Shown here: positions 16,758 through 24,675 of the stretch, piece after piece | Numbering within the stretch: position 1 is the stretch's first letter | How the letters are laid out: every line of letters begins with the position of its first letter | Origin: Streptomyces sp. SID14436 | GTDB lineage: Bacteria; Actinomycetota; Actinomycetes; Streptomycetales; Streptomycetaceae | Assembly: GCF_010548465.1 (NCBI RefSeq) | Contig: NZ_JAAGMD010000367.1 | Location: forward strand, 1-39,890 | Length of the DNA: 39,890 bases | Direction: 5' to 3' | Position numbers and translations under genes: made by a program | Notes under the pieces: model-generated | Told to the model about the DNA's origin: nothing | The model's input: only the letters and a program-made list of their open reading frames with translations | Databases searched by the model: none

Positions 16758-16778
16758 CAGGAACGCCCGACAGAGACC

Positions 16779-16813
16779 GCCCCTGCCGGCTGTGCACCGG
16801 AGCCGGCAGGGGC
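16779..16813. terminator. Bidirectional hairpin terminator
   Basis: A 13-bp perfect stem (GCCCCTGCCGGCT / complement) with a 9-nt loop, between the convergent HbpS-like and GNAT genes. Confidence 0.88.
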
Positions 16814-16832
16814 GTCCGTACGCCGGAGGGCG

Positions 16833-17699
16833 TCAGCCCGCCGCGACCGTCAGCGGCGCGAAGCGACGGGTCCAGTCCCCGGGCAGGTCCGTGATGCCGT
16901 AGGTCATGACGGCGTTGAACGCGACGGACGCCAGGCCCCGGTCCTTGGCCCAGTCCAGAAGCTCCTCGTGGCGTACGTCGATGTCCGTGCGCAGCGGACG
17001 GTCGGTGCTGTCGGCGAGGGAGCCGATCAGGGCCCGGGCGGTGGCCGTGTCGCGGGCGATGAGCGGGCCCACGACATGGGTGTCCATGTTGGGCCAGGCC
17101 GCCGCGTACCCCGTGAGCCAACCGTCCTCCTCGGCGACTCGCACCTGGTCGGCAAAGGCCGGCAGCCGGGTGACGACATGGGTGCGGCCCGCGCCGAACA
17201 CCTCCTCGTCGAGTCGCAGGATGGCGGGCAGATCCTCGGCCGTCGCGGCGCGGGTGGCGATCCCGGTGTCGTCCGGGCCGGGGCGGAAGCGTCCGCGCAG
17301 CATCTCCGCCCGGCCGGTGACCTTGAAGCCGAGTTCTTCGTACAGCGGTTGGCCGGCAGGGGTGGCGTGGAGGGTCAGTGGGGTGGGGCCCATGTCCGTG
17401 ACGACATGGCGCATCAGGCGGCGCCCGACCCCCTGCCGTGCATGCCGTCCGGCGACCAGGACCATGCCGATGGCCCCGAGTTCCGGGCGGGTCCCGTTTC
17501 CGTACTCGGTGACGACGCAGGCGGCGACCAGGCCGCCGTCGGGGTCGTCGATGCCGTAGCCCTTCCCGGCGGAGAGCAGGAGCCCCCACTTGTGTTCCTC
17601 CCGTGGCCAGCCCCGGTCCTCGGACAGGTCGGCGCACGCGGTGAGATCGCGGAGGGTCAGGTGGCGGATCGGCAAGGAGGCGAGCGAAGGTGTCGGCAC
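16833..17699 (-). CDS. Tandem GNAT-domain acetyltransferase
   Basis: 288 residues from GTG 17699, preceded by AGGGTG at 6-nt spacing. The frame stays open to 17816, but that extension is Arg-rich and unlike the family. The first GNAT domain (about 10-140) has the acetyl-CoA loop AGRHARQGVGRRLMRHV and PLYEELGFKV. The second (about 150-285) has the GNAT-like order but a weaker cofactor loop. Double-GNAT proteins include mycothiol synthase, but lengths and motifs here do not identify it as MshD. Substrate unknown. Confidence 0.85.
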   Translation of the reverse strand: MPTPSLASLPIRHLTLRDLTACADLSEDRGWPREEHKWGLLLSAGKGYGIDDPDGGLVAACVVTEYGNGTRPELGAIGMVLVAGRHARQGVGRRLMRHVVTDMGPTPLTLHATPAGQPLYEELGFKVTGRAEMLRGRFRPGPDDTGIATRAATAEDLPAILRLDEEVFGAGRTHVVTRLPAFADQVRVAEEDGWLTGYAAAWPNMDTHVVGPLIARDTATARALIGSLADSTDRPLRTDIDVRHEELLDWAKDRGLASVAFNAVMTYGITDLPGDWTRRFAPLTVAAG

Positions 17700-17808
17700 G
17701 AGGGTCACCCTGGCCGACCGGGACCCTCGCCGTCCACCGGATATGGGGGGCCGCACGGCCTTTCGGACAGAGGTGTCCGGACCCTGTCCCGACGTGTGGC
17801 GCGCGGTA

Positions 17809-17824
17809 TGTTTCACGTGAAACG
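17809..17824. other. parS: parS site (15/16)
   Basis: TGTTTCACGTGAAACG, one outer mismatch, in the divergent gap between the tandem-GNAT gene and the HAD gene, 22 bp before the HAD ATG. Confidence 0.9.
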
Positions 17825-17846
17825 GACCCCGTTACCCTCGTGCCCC

Positions 17847-18476
17847 ATGACACGGCTGCATCTGTTCGACCTGGACGGCACACTGCTGCACGGCACCTCG
17901 GCGCCGGTCGAGATCTCCCGGCAGCTCGGCCTGGAGGCGGAGACCGTGGCGCTCGACCGGGCGATCTCCTCGGGCCGGATCGGGCCCCCGGAGTACGCGA
18001 CACAGGTGCACGCGCTGTGGGCGGGCCTCACCGAGGCACATGTCGTCGCGGCGTTCGAGGCGGCTCCGTGGTTGTCCCGTATCCGGGAGGTGTGGGCGGA
18101 GATCACGCGTCGGGGCGACTACTGCGCGGTGGTCTCGCTGTCCCCGTCCTTCTTCGTGGAGCGGCTCACCAGCTGGGGCGCCCATGCCGCACACGGCTCG
18201 GTCTTCCCTGCCGTGCCGTTCACCGAGCCGGTGGACCCGGCGGGTGTCCTCAGTGCGGCGGCGAAGGTGCGGATCGCGGACCGGTTGTGCGCGGAGTTCG
18301 GTGTGACCCGGGCGGATTGCGTCGCCTACGGCGACTCGATGTCGGACCTCGATCTGTTCGGCGCGGTGCCCGTCTCCGTCGCGGTCAACGCCGACCGCCA
18401 CCTGACCGGTCTGGCGACCCACGCCTACACGGGAAGGGACCTCTGGGAGGCCTACGAGCAGGTGCGCGCCGCCTGA
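17847..18476 (+). CDS. HAD-superfamily phosphatase
   Basis: 209 residues. Motif I FDLDGTLLHG (nucleophile Asp near residue 8), motif II VVSLSPSFF, and motif IV GDSMSDLDLF close to the C-terminus place it in the SerB/HAD-IB-like group with a helical cap (about 20-80). It hydrolyses a small phosphate ester whose identity is not shown. No strong ribosome site is seen before the ATG; a parS site occupies the leader. It converges on the NUDIX gene with 8 bp between stops. Confidence 0.87.
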   Translation: MTRLHLFDLDGTLLHGTSAPVEISRQLGLEAETVALDRAISSGRIGPPEYATQVHALWAGLTEAHVVAAFEAAPWLSRIREVWAEITRRGDYCAVVSLSPSFFVERLTSWGAHAAHGSVFPAVPFTEPVDPAGVLSAAAKVRIADRLCAEFGVTRADCVAYGDSMSDLDLFGAVPVSVAVNADRHLTGLATHAYTGRDLWEAYEQVRAA

Positions 18477-18484
18477 CCTCCCGG

Positions 18485-18967
18485 TCAGCCCAGGTCGGGG
18501 GCGTGCATGGCGCGGACACCTTCGATGTTGCCGTCCAGGTAGTGGCGCAGGGAGAGCGGCACGAGGTGGACGGAGGCGATGCCGACCCGGGTGAACGGCA
18601 CGCGGACGATCTCGTACTCGCCGGCGGGTTCTTCGACCTCCGGGCCGTGCCGGAGCGAGGGGTCCATCGACTCCAGGCGGCACACGAAGAAGTGCTGCAC
18701 CTTGACCCCGGTGGCGCCGCCGTCCTCACCGATGTGCTCCACCGTGTCGACGAAGCACGGCACGACATCCGAGATCTTCGCGCCGAGTTCCTCGTACACC
18801 TCGCGGTGCAGGGCGTCGACCACGGTCGAGTCCCCCGGCTCGACCCCGCCGCCGGGTGTCACCCAGTACGGGTCGACGCCGGGCTTGGTGCGCTTGATCA
18901 GGATCAGATGGTCGTCGTCCAGCAGAACCGCACGGGCGGTGCGCTTGACCACGGGTCGGACGGTCAT
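18485..18967 (-). CDS. NUDIX hydrolase
   Basis: 160 residues with a complete Nudix box starting GGGVEPGDSTVVDALHREV and ending YEELGA, thus with the metal-binding REVYEE core. The N-terminal KRTARAVLLDDDHLILIKR strand precedes it. It hydrolyses a nucleoside diphosphate linked to X; substrate unknown. No obvious ribosome site precedes the ATG; a parS-like site lies 21-36 bp upstream of it. Confidence 0.9.
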   Translation of the reverse strand: MTVRPVVKRTARAVLLDDDHLILIKRTKPGVDPYWVTPGGGVEPGDSTVVDALHREVYEELGAKISDVVPCFVDTVEHIGEDGGATGVKVQHFFVCRLESMDPSLRHGPEVEEPAGEYEIVRVPFTRVGIASVHLVPLSLRHYLDGNIEGVRAMHAPDLG

Positions 18968-18987
18968 GCTGGAAATGTGGCCCGGTT

Positions 18988-19003
18988 GGTTCCACGTGAA
19001 ACA
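18988..19003. other. parS: parS site (14/16)
   Basis: GGTTCCACGTGAAACA differs from consensus at positions 1 and 5, the latter being a position that tolerates variation in the B. subtilis parS consensus. It lies between the NUDIX start and the 3' end of the LysR gene. Confidence 0.75.
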
Positions 19004-19048
19004 TCGCCCCCACCGGGGCTCGGCGTCCGACGCGTGTCCTTGGCCCGG

Positions 19049-19954
19049 TCAGCACCAGTCGGTGGCCGCCCGCTGCAGCCAGTCGTGGGCGCGTGCCACG
19101 TGCGGCAGGGCCAGGGTGCCCGTACGGACCACCAGGAAGTAGGTGCGCAGCGGTGGCACCGCCGGCTCGTGCAGGGCCCGCACCGCACCCCGTTCCAGCG
19201 CCGACGTGCACAGATAGCGGGGCAGCACCGCCAGCCCCGCCCCGGCGACGGCGCAGGCCAGCACCGCGCGCAGGTCGGGGACGATGACGTCGCCCGGGGA
19301 GGCGGGGCGGGAGTCGAAGACCGAGGCCCAGTAGCGGGAGACGAGGGGCAGCGACTCGTGCACCTCGATCACCGGGACCTGCTCCAGGGCGGAGGGCCCG
19401 GTCCGGCGGAGCGTGCCGTCGCCGATCCGGTCGGCCCAGCGTGGAGCGGCGACCAGGACGTGCTCCTCGTCGCACAGAGCGGACGCGGACAGCAGGGCGC
19501 CGCGTGGCCGGACCGTGCTGATGGCCAGGTCGTGATGGCCCGCGGCCAGGCCCTCCAGGGCCTCTTCGGCGGTGCCGAAGGAAGCGCGCAGGGCCAGGCT
19601 GCGGCCGTCCTCCCCGGTCAGACCGGTCAGGGCGGGCAGGACCCGCTCGGCGACGAACTCCGCTGGGCCGGCCAGGTGCAGGGTGCGTAACGAGGCGTTC
19701 TCTTCGAGTCCGGTCTCGGTGATCTCCACCAGGGCGTCGAGGTGCGGTGCCGCTTTGTGGGCGAGTTCGTCGCCGATGGTCGTGGGGGTGACACCGCGGG
19801 CCTGGCGGAGGAACAGGGGACGGCCGAGCTGTCGCTCAAGTGTCCGGATCTGGGAGGTGACGGCCGGCTGGGAGAGCCCGAGCAGCGCGGCGGCCCGCGT
19901 GAAGGAGCCGGCCCGGTGCACGGTCACGAACGTCCGTAACAAGGCCAGATCCAC
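19049..19954 (-). CDS. LysR-family regulator with two TTA codons
   Basis: 301 residues: an N-terminal winged HTH (LALLRTFVTVHRAGSFTRAAALLGLSQPAVTSQIRTLE, about 3-41) and a periplasmic-binding-like effector domain (about 90-295). The GTG start has GGGAGAG at good spacing. Codons 6 (19937-19939) and 89 (19688-19690) are TTA, so translation should depend on the developmentally regulated bldA tRNA. I recall that this LysR position is one of the widely conserved TTA genes in streptomycetes, but cannot check. Target genes are unknown; it is not divergent from any neighbour. A LysR-type inverted repeat lies upstream. Confidence 0.92.
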   Translation of the reverse strand: MDLALLRTFVTVHRAGSFTRAAALLGLSQPAVTSQIRTLERQLGRPLFLRQARGVTPTTIGDELAHKAAPHLDALVEITETGLEENASLRTLHLAGPAEFVAERVLPALTGLTGEDGRSLALRASFGTAEEALEGLAAGHHDLAISTVRPRGALLSASALCDEEHVLVAAPRWADRIGDGTLRRTGPSALEQVPVIEVHESLPLVSRYWASVFDSRPASPGDVIVPDLRAVLACAVAGAGLAVLPRYLCTSALERGAVRALHEPAVPPLRTYFLVVRTGTLALPHVARAHDWLQRAATDWC

Positions 19955-20004
19955 AGCATTCTCTCCCTTGTCCGCACCGGCTCGTCTCCCCCGGGCGGGT
20001 CCAA

Positions 20005-20022
20005 CTATAAATATGTCGATAG
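20005..20022. promoter_or_regulatory. Candidate LysR autoregulatory box
   Basis: CTAT-N10-ATAG in an AT-rich patch about 50 bp upstream of the LysR start, fitting the T-N11-A dyad that LysR proteins bind. Confidence 0.5.
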
Positions 20023-20101
20023 GTCGCTGTCGTTCCTGTGATTGGACACTGACAGTGAGTCAACTAGCCTTGGTCGCGCGGTTCTTCGCGCGCAGAACCG
20101 A

Positions 20102-20140
20102 GGACGGTCCGAGCCACGAGGGGGGAGGCTCGGACCGTCC
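20102..20140 (-). terminator. Terminator of the holin-like/ptpA/CGL operon
   Basis: A 14-bp perfect stem (GGACGGTCCGAGCC / complement) with an 11-nt loop, about 40 bp past the cystathionine gamma-lyase stop on the minus strand. Confidence 0.85.
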
Positions 20141-20180
20141 GTCAGGGCACCGGGGCGTCGGCCGGCCGCGTGGGACCGCG

Positions 20181-21341
20181 TCAGTCCGCCGACGTGTCCA
20201 GGGCGTGCAGGACGTCCGCCACCAGGTCGTCCGCGTCCTCGGCGCCGACGGAGAACCGGATGAAGCCCTCCGGCACGGCGTCCCCGCCCCAGCGCCCACG
20301 ACGTTCGGCCGTCGAGCGGACCCCGCCGAAGCTGGTCGCGCCGTCCACGAGCCGCAGCGCGTCGAGAAAGCGTTCCGCGCGGGCGCGCGTCGGCAGCGTG
20401 AACGACACCACGCACCCGAACCGGCGCATCTGCCGCGAGGCGACCGCGTACGAGGGATCGTCCGGAAGCCCCGGGTAGCGCAGCCCCGTCACCTCGGACC
20501 GTTCCCGCAGCGCCCGGGCCAGGGTGAGCGCGGTGGCGTTCTGCCGGTCCACCCGCAGCTGGAGCGTGGCGATGGAGCGGTGCGCCAGCCACGCCTCCAT
20601 CGGGCCGGGAATCGCACCGGTGATCTTGCGCCACCGCCGTACGGCCGCCATGGCCGTGGCGTCGCGTCCGGTGACGTACCCCAGGAGGACGTCACCGTGC
20701 CCGGTGAGCTGCTTGGTGCCGCTGGCCACCGCGAAGTCGGCGCCGAGCTCCAGCGGGCGCTGGCCGAGGGGAGTCGCCAGCGTGTTGTCGACGGCGACCA
20801 GGGCCCCGCGCGCGTGGGCCTCCTCGGCGAGGCGCCGGATGTCGCACACGTCGAGGCCGGGGTTCGACGGGGTCTCGATCCACAGCAGTTTCGCCCCGTC
20901 GAGCACGTCGAGCTGGGCGTCGCCGCCCGTCGGCGCGGTCCGGACCTCGATGCCGTAGGTCTCCAGCTGGGCGCGTGCCAGGGGCAGCGCCTGGTAGCCG
21001 TCGTCCGGCAGGACCGCCACGTCACCGGCGCCCAGCTGGGAGAAGAGCACCGCGGAGACGGCAGCCATGCCGGAGGCGAAGACCAGGGTCTCGACGCCGT
21101 CCTGCTCCGGCGCCTCGAGTTCGCCGATGGCCTGTTCCAGCAGGGTCCAGGTCGGGTTCTCGTCCCGGCCGTAGGTGTAGGGGCCGGTGGGGTCGCCGGG
21201 CAGGTGGAAGTGGGCGGCGAACACCGGTCCGGGCAGGGTCGGCTCGTACTTGGCCGGCTCGGGGAGCCCGGCCCGCACCGCGCGTGTCCCGTCCCCGGGT
21301 CGGGGCGCCGCGGAGCCTTCGCCCGTCGTCGGGTCGCTCAT
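20181..21341 (-). CDS. Cystathionine gamma-lyase/synthase-type PLP enzyme
   Basis: 386 residues of the Cys/Met metabolism PLP family (fold type I): YTYGRDENPTWTLLEQAIGELE, FASGMAAVSAVL, TPSNPGLDVCDI, VDNTLATP, and the PLP Lys in SGTKQLTGHGDVLLGYV. It most likely cleaves cystathionine to cysteine, but synthase and lyase members cannot be separated by eye. The ATG overlaps the ptpA stop (ATGA) and is preceded by GGAAGGGAAGG, so the two are translationally coupled; a much longer in-frame extension is a shadow of ptpA. Confidence 0.88.
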   Translation of the reverse strand: MSDPTTGEGSAAPRPGDGTRAVRAGLPEPAKYEPTLPGPVFAAHFHLPGDPTGPYTYGRDENPTWTLLEQAIGELEAPEQDGVETLVFASGMAAVSAVLFSQLGAGDVAVLPDDGYQALPLARAQLETYGIEVRTAPTGGDAQLDVLDGAKLLWIETPSNPGLDVCDIRRLAEEAHARGALVAVDNTLATPLGQRPLELGADFAVASGTKQLTGHGDVLLGYVTGRDATAMAAVRRWRKITGAIPGPMEAWLAHRSIATLQLRVDRQNATALTLARALRERSEVTGLRYPGLPDDPSYAVASRQMRRFGCVVSFTLPTRARAERFLDALRLVDGATSFGGVRSTAERRGRWGGDAVPEGFIRFSVGAEDADDLVADVLHALDTSAD

Positions 21342-21829
21342 GCCGCCTTCCCTTCCACCCGCTCGCGGACGGCTGCGAGCAGTCCGGTGCTCGCCGCCTC
21401 CACCATCGCCAGGCACGCGTCGAACCCGTCGTCGTCCCCGTAGTAGGGGTCGGGCACGTCGAGGTCGTCCGCCGCCGCGGGGTCGTACGAGCGCAGCAGG
21501 CGGACCTTCGCCGCGTCCCGCTCGGTGGGAGCGAGCCGGCGCAGGGCCCGCAGGTGGCCGGAGTCGAGCGCGACGACGAGATCGAGGCGGGCGAACCACG
21601 ACGGGTCGAACTGCCGGGCCGTGTGGGCGGTGCCGTAGCCGTTCTCCCGGAGGACGGTCACCGCGCGGGGATCGGCGCCGTCGCCCTCGTGCCAGCCGCC
21701 CGTGCCGGCGCTGTCGACCTCGACCAGGCCGTCCAGTCCGGCCTCCGCCACGCGTGCGCGGAAGACGGACTCGGCGATCGGGGAGCGGCAGATGTTGCCG
21801 GTGCACACGAAACAGACGCGGTAGGTCAT
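21338..21829 (-). CDS. ptpA: Low-molecular-weight protein-tyrosine phosphatase
   Basis: 163 residues with the P-loop CTGNICRS near residue 9 (C-x5-R-S) and the general-acid loop DPYYG (the Asp of VPDPYYGD). It dephosphorylates phosphotyrosine proteins. S. coelicolor PtpA is a known enzyme of this type whose overexpression affects antibiotic production; this is the syntenic candidate. Middle gene of a three-gene operon: 4 bp after the holin-like stop and overlapping the lyase start. Confidence 0.92.
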   Translation of the reverse strand: MTYRVCFVCTGNICRSPIAESVFRARVAEAGLDGLVEVDSAGTGGWHEGDGADPRAVTVLRENGYGTAHTARQFDPSWFARLDLVVALDSGHLRALRRLAPTERDAAKVRLLRSYDPAAADDLDVPDPYYGDDDGFDACLAMVEAASTGLLAAVRERVEGKAA

Positions 21830-21833
21830 GTGC

Positions 21834-22211
21834 TCAGTCTCCGTCGGGCAGGACGAGGTTCAGCGCCCAGGAGACGACCGAGATGATCAGGCCGCCGAGG
21901 ACGGCGGTCCAGAAGCCCTCCACGTGGAAGCTGAGGTCGAGCACCTCGGCGAGCCAGGAGGTGAGCAGCAGCATCAGCGCGTTCACCACCAGGGTGAACA
22001 GACCGAGCGTCAGGATGAGCAGGGGCATGCTGAGGAGCTGCACGATCGGCTTGACCAGGACGTTCACCACGCCGAAGATCAACGCGACGAGGATCAGGGT
22101 GCCGGCCTTCTTGCCCGTACTGTCACCGGTGAGGGTGATGTTGTCGAGCAGCCATACCGCGACGGCCAGGGCGCCGGCGTTGGCGATCGTCTTGACTAGG
22201 AAATTCATCAT
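21834..22211 (-). CDS. Phage-holin-IV-like (YvlD family) membrane protein
   Basis: 125 residues from ATG 22211 (a second ATG follows immediately). Four hydrophobic helices include LVKTIANAGALAVAVWLLDNI, AGTLILVALIFGVVNVLVKPIVQLLSMPLLILTLG and the C-terminal AVLGGLIISVVSWALNLVL, matching PF04020. Despite the family name these are chromosomal membrane proteins, not lysis holins. No ribosome site is seen; instead an inverted repeat abuts the start. First gene of the ptpA operon. Confidence 0.85.
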   Translation of the reverse strand: MMNFLVKTIANAGALAVAVWLLDNITLTGDSTGKKAGTLILVALIFGVVNVLVKPIVQLLSMPLLILTLGLFTLVVNALMLLLTSWLAEVLDLSFHVEGFWTAVLGGLIISVVSWALNLVLPDGD

Positions 22212-22232
22212 GTGTCTGATCGTGGCAGACAC
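22212..22232. promoter_or_regulatory. Inverted repeat abutting the holin-like start
   Basis: GTGTCTG-N7-CAGACAC, a perfect 7-bp dyad directly before the start codon. It could be an operator or an mRNA hairpin controlling initiation, which would fit the missing ribosome site. Confidence 0.45.
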
Positions 22233-22270
22233 GATCGGACCTGGGCAGTGAGGTGGGGGCGGGCATCGCC

Positions 22271-22588
22271 ATGAAGGCATTCCGGCTGGACGAACTGGAG
22301 GCCGAGCGGGCCGCGAACGACGGCGCGTACCTGCAGTTCCTGCGCGAGCGGAACATGTCGGTCGGCCTCTACGCGCTGGACGCGGGGGCGCAGGACCCGC
22401 AGCAGCCGCACCAGCAGGACGAGGTGTACTTCGTCGTCAGCGGACGTGCGACGATCACCGTGGGCACGGAGACCACGGAGGTGGCGCGCGGCAGCGTCGT
22501 GTACGTCCCGGCCGGTGTCCCGCACAAGTTCCACCACATCAGCGAGGATCTGCGGGTGCTGGTGGTGTTCTCTCCCCCCGAGAGCTGA
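22271..22588 (+). CDS. Small cupin-domain protein
   Basis: 105 residues forming one cupin barrel: PHQQDEVYFVVSGRATITVG (motif 1, with one His and Glu) and VPAGVPHKFHHI (motif 2, His). Such proteins bind a metal and act as small enzymes or sensors; function unknown. The start at ATG 22271 is chosen since it opens the conserved MKAFRLDELEAERA; GTG 22253 is also in frame. Divergent from the holin-like gene with a short gap. Confidence 0.82.
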   Translation: MKAFRLDELEAERAANDGAYLQFLRERNMSVGLYALDAGAQDPQQPHQQDEVYFVVSGRATITVGTETTEVARGSVVYVPAGVPHKFHHISEDLRVLVVFSPPES

Positions 22589-22735
22589 GGCGGGCTCCGG
22601 GGTTCCCTAGGGGACCGCTCAGGGGCAGACAAGGGATACGCCGCCCCCATCGGCTCGCCGGCCGACCTAGCATCGAGTGCAGGACATCATCGACACGACC
22701 CGCACCCGACGGGCGGAGAGGTAAGGACGAGGGCC

Positions 22736-22948
22736 ATGCGAGAGATCTTCACGGGACTGCCGTGGTGGGTGAAGTGGATCGCGGTGCCGGTCATCGCCCT
22801 GGTCGTGTTCGGCGGCCTGATAGCGAGTGTGGTCGGCTTCGTGATCGGACTGCTCTTCAAGCTGCTGGTGTTCGTCGCCCTGGTCGGCGGACTCATCTAC
22901 GTCGTACGGAAGTTCATGACGGGCTCCTCGTCGCGCAGCGACTGGTGA
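22736..22948 (+). CDS. DUF5326-type small membrane protein
   Basis: 70 residues: MREIFTGLPWWVKWIAVPVIALVVF, two adjoining hydrophobic helices (about 11-33 and 36-55), then a short basic tail ending SSRSDW. It matches the Streptomyces family DUF5326, which has no assigned role. AAGGACGAGGG precedes the ATG. It lies immediately upstream of ssgR. Confidence 0.8.
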   Translation: MREIFTGLPWWVKWIAVPVIALVVFGGLIASVVGFVIGLLFKLLVFVALVGGLIYVVRKFMTGSSSRSDW

Positions 22949-23143
22949 ACCCACGGGGAACCGGTGCGGCGGTGACGCCCGTCACCGGTTCCCTCGGGCG
23001 GGGGAAGTTTCCCCGGCGGACCGGTCACGTGCGGTGACGGACGGTTAGAGTCCACAACGCGGCGTGGGGCGCTTTCCCGCGAGTGGCCCGCACGCCCGCC
23101 CGTGTTCCCCGCACGGGTCGCCCCTCGCCTTCGGGAGTGATCC

Positions 23144-23977
23144 TTGGCCCCGGCCGACACCGCCCCTGCCCACGTGGCCTCCGTCCCCTCGCAGCCCGGC
23201 GCGCCGGAGTCCGCCACCACGGCCCTGCCCACCGCGACGCTCATCGGGTCGGTGCAGCGTGCGCTGCGTCTTCTGGAGTGCGTGGCGGGACACGCGTACG
23301 GGGCTCCCGCCAAGCAACTGGCCCGCGAGACCGGCCTGGCGCTCCCCACCACCTACCACCTGCTGCGCACCCTGGTGTTCGAGGGATACCTGCGCCGGGA
23401 CAAGGGGCTGTTCTTCCTCGGGGAGGCAGCCGAGCGGCTGAGCAGCAGCGGGGCGCGGCAGAAACGTCGCACCACGTTCGTGGACGCGCTCGCCCGCTGG
23501 CGGGACGTCCTCGGAGCACCCGTCTACTACGCCGTGTACCGCGAGGGCGAGATCGACCTGCTGTGCGTCTCCGACACCCCGGCGCATCCCGCCGTGGAGG
23601 AGTGGGCCGCCTTCCGGGAGACCGGCCACGCCCACGCCATCGGCCAGTGCCTGCTGTCCCAGCTCGGCGAGGAGGAGCGCCGTGACCACCTCGCCCGCCA
23701 TCCCGTCCGGCCGGTCACGCCGTACACGGTGCGCGACGGGCACAGTCTGCTCCGCCGCCTCGACCGGTCCTACCGCGCGGGCGTGGTGACGGAGCGCCAG
23801 GAGTACGCGGTGGGCACGGTCTGCGCGGCCGTCCCCGTCACCGTCGGCGGCACGGCGGCGGCCATCGCCATTTCGTTGCCCGCACACCAGGTCGATCGTC
23901 TGCTGCCCGCGGCCCAGCGGCTGCAGGCGGAAGGAAGCCGCTCGGTCGGGTCGCTCGCACTCTCTATCAGTATCTGA
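23144..23977 (+). CDS. ssgR: SsgR, IclR-family activator of ssgA
   Basis: 277 residues. The N-terminal winged HTH (SVQRALRLLECVAGHAYGAPAKQLARETGLALPTTYHLLRTLV, about 36-78) is followed by an IclR ligand-binding domain with EYAVGTVCAAVPVTVGG and a C-terminal SISI. In S. coelicolor SsgR activates the adjacent ssgA at the onset of sporulation. The TTG start is chosen because GGGAGTG precedes it by a normal distance; no in-frame ATG fits. A 100-bp gap to ssgA holds the presumed ssgA promoter. Confidence 0.9.
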   Translation: MAPADTAPAHVASVPSQPGAPESATTALPTATLIGSVQRALRLLECVAGHAYGAPAKQLARETGLALPTTYHLLRTLVFEGYLRRDKGLFFLGEAAERLSSSGARQKRRTTFVDALARWRDVLGAPVYYAVYREGEIDLLCVSDTPAHPAVEEWAAFRETGHAHAIGQCLLSQLGEEERRDHLARHPVRPVTPYTVRDGHSLLRRLDRSYRAGVVTERQEYAVGTVCAAVPVTVGGTAAAIAISLPAHQVDRLLPAAQRLQAEGSRSVGSLALSISI

Positions 23978-24077
23978 AAACTTACTCCTTGTGATCTGCT
24001 GTGTACTTTCAGCAAGATTCCTTCAGGTGTCAGGTGGTCCATTCCCGGCCAGTCGACGGCAGATGACGGGGTAGGCG

Positions 24078-24512
24078 ATGCGCGAGTCCGTGCAGGCAGA
24101 AGTCATGATGAGCTTTCTCGTGTCGGAGGAGCTGTCCTTCCGTATCCCGGTGGAACTGCGCTACGACACCTGTGATCCCTATGCCGTGCGGCTGACCTTC
24201 CATCTGCCGGGTGATGCCCCGGTGACCTGGGCCTTCGGTCGTGAGCTGCTGGTCGACGGGGTGGTGCGCCCCTGCGGTGAGGGCGATGTGCGGGTCGCGC
24301 CCGTGGAGCCCGACGCGCTCGGCGAGGTACTGATCCGGCTGCAGGTGGGCAGCGACCAGGCGCTGTTCCGCTCGTCGACGGCTCCCCTGGTGGCCTTCCT
24401 GGACCGTACGGACAAGTTGGTGCCGCTGGGACAGGAGGGGGCGCTCGGCGACTTCGACGCCCACCTGGACGACGCGCTGGACCGCATCCTGGCGGAACAG
24501 AGCGCCGGCTGA
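24078..24512 (+). CDS. ssgA: SsgA, sporulation-septum control protein
   Basis: 144 residues, the founding SALP family member: MRESVQAEVMMSFLVSEELSF at the N-terminus, then DTCDPYAVRLTFHLPGD and VTWAFGRELLVDGVV, with DRTDKLVPLGQE near the C-terminus. SsgA localises SsgB, which recruits FtsZ for sporulation-specific division. Very close to S. coelicolor SsgA as I remember it, so the symbol is secure. Followed by a strong terminator. Confidence 0.96.
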   Translation: MRESVQAEVMMSFLVSEELSFRIPVELRYDTCDPYAVRLTFHLPGDAPVTWAFGRELLVDGVVRPCGEGDVRVAPVEPDALGEVLIRLQVGSDQALFRSSTAPLVAFLDRTDKLVPLGQEGALGDFDAHLDDALDRILAEQSAG

Positions 24513-24535
24513 CGGCCGGGCTCGGCGAACCGGGA

Positions 24536-24565
24536 GGGGCGGAACGCTTCAGCGGGTTCCGCCCC
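24536..24565. terminator. Terminator between ssgA and the YibE/F gene
   Basis: A 10-bp perfect stem (GGGGCGGAAC / GTTCCGCCCC) with a 10-nt loop, 23 bp after the ssgA stop. Confidence 0.85.
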
Positions 24566-24675
24566 GTGTGCAGAAACGCTCCCTCACCGCGTCCGGGACG
24601 AACCGCCGGCCCGGCCCCACGACGGCCCCCGACGGCCGGGCGGCGGACGCCAGCACGACGGTCAACCGGGGGGCG

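Noticed and set aside
21342..21806. N-terminal extension of the cystathionine gamma-lyase frame
   Set aside because: It is an Arg/Pro-rich shadow of ptpA in another frame; a good ribosome site precedes ATG 21341.
21919..21932. CACGTG hexamer with partial symmetry (CTCCACGTGGAAG) inside the holin-like gene
   Set aside because: Flanks do not match parS beyond the core and it lies within coding sequence.
21834..22211. Prophage remnant suggested by a holin-like family name
   Set aside because: No other phage genes, integrase or att repeats nearby; PF04020 members are common chromosomal membrane proteins.
24565..24675. Possible small gene between ssgA and the YibE/F gene
   Set aside because: Frames here lack a ribosome site and normal codon bias; the gap is explained by a terminator.
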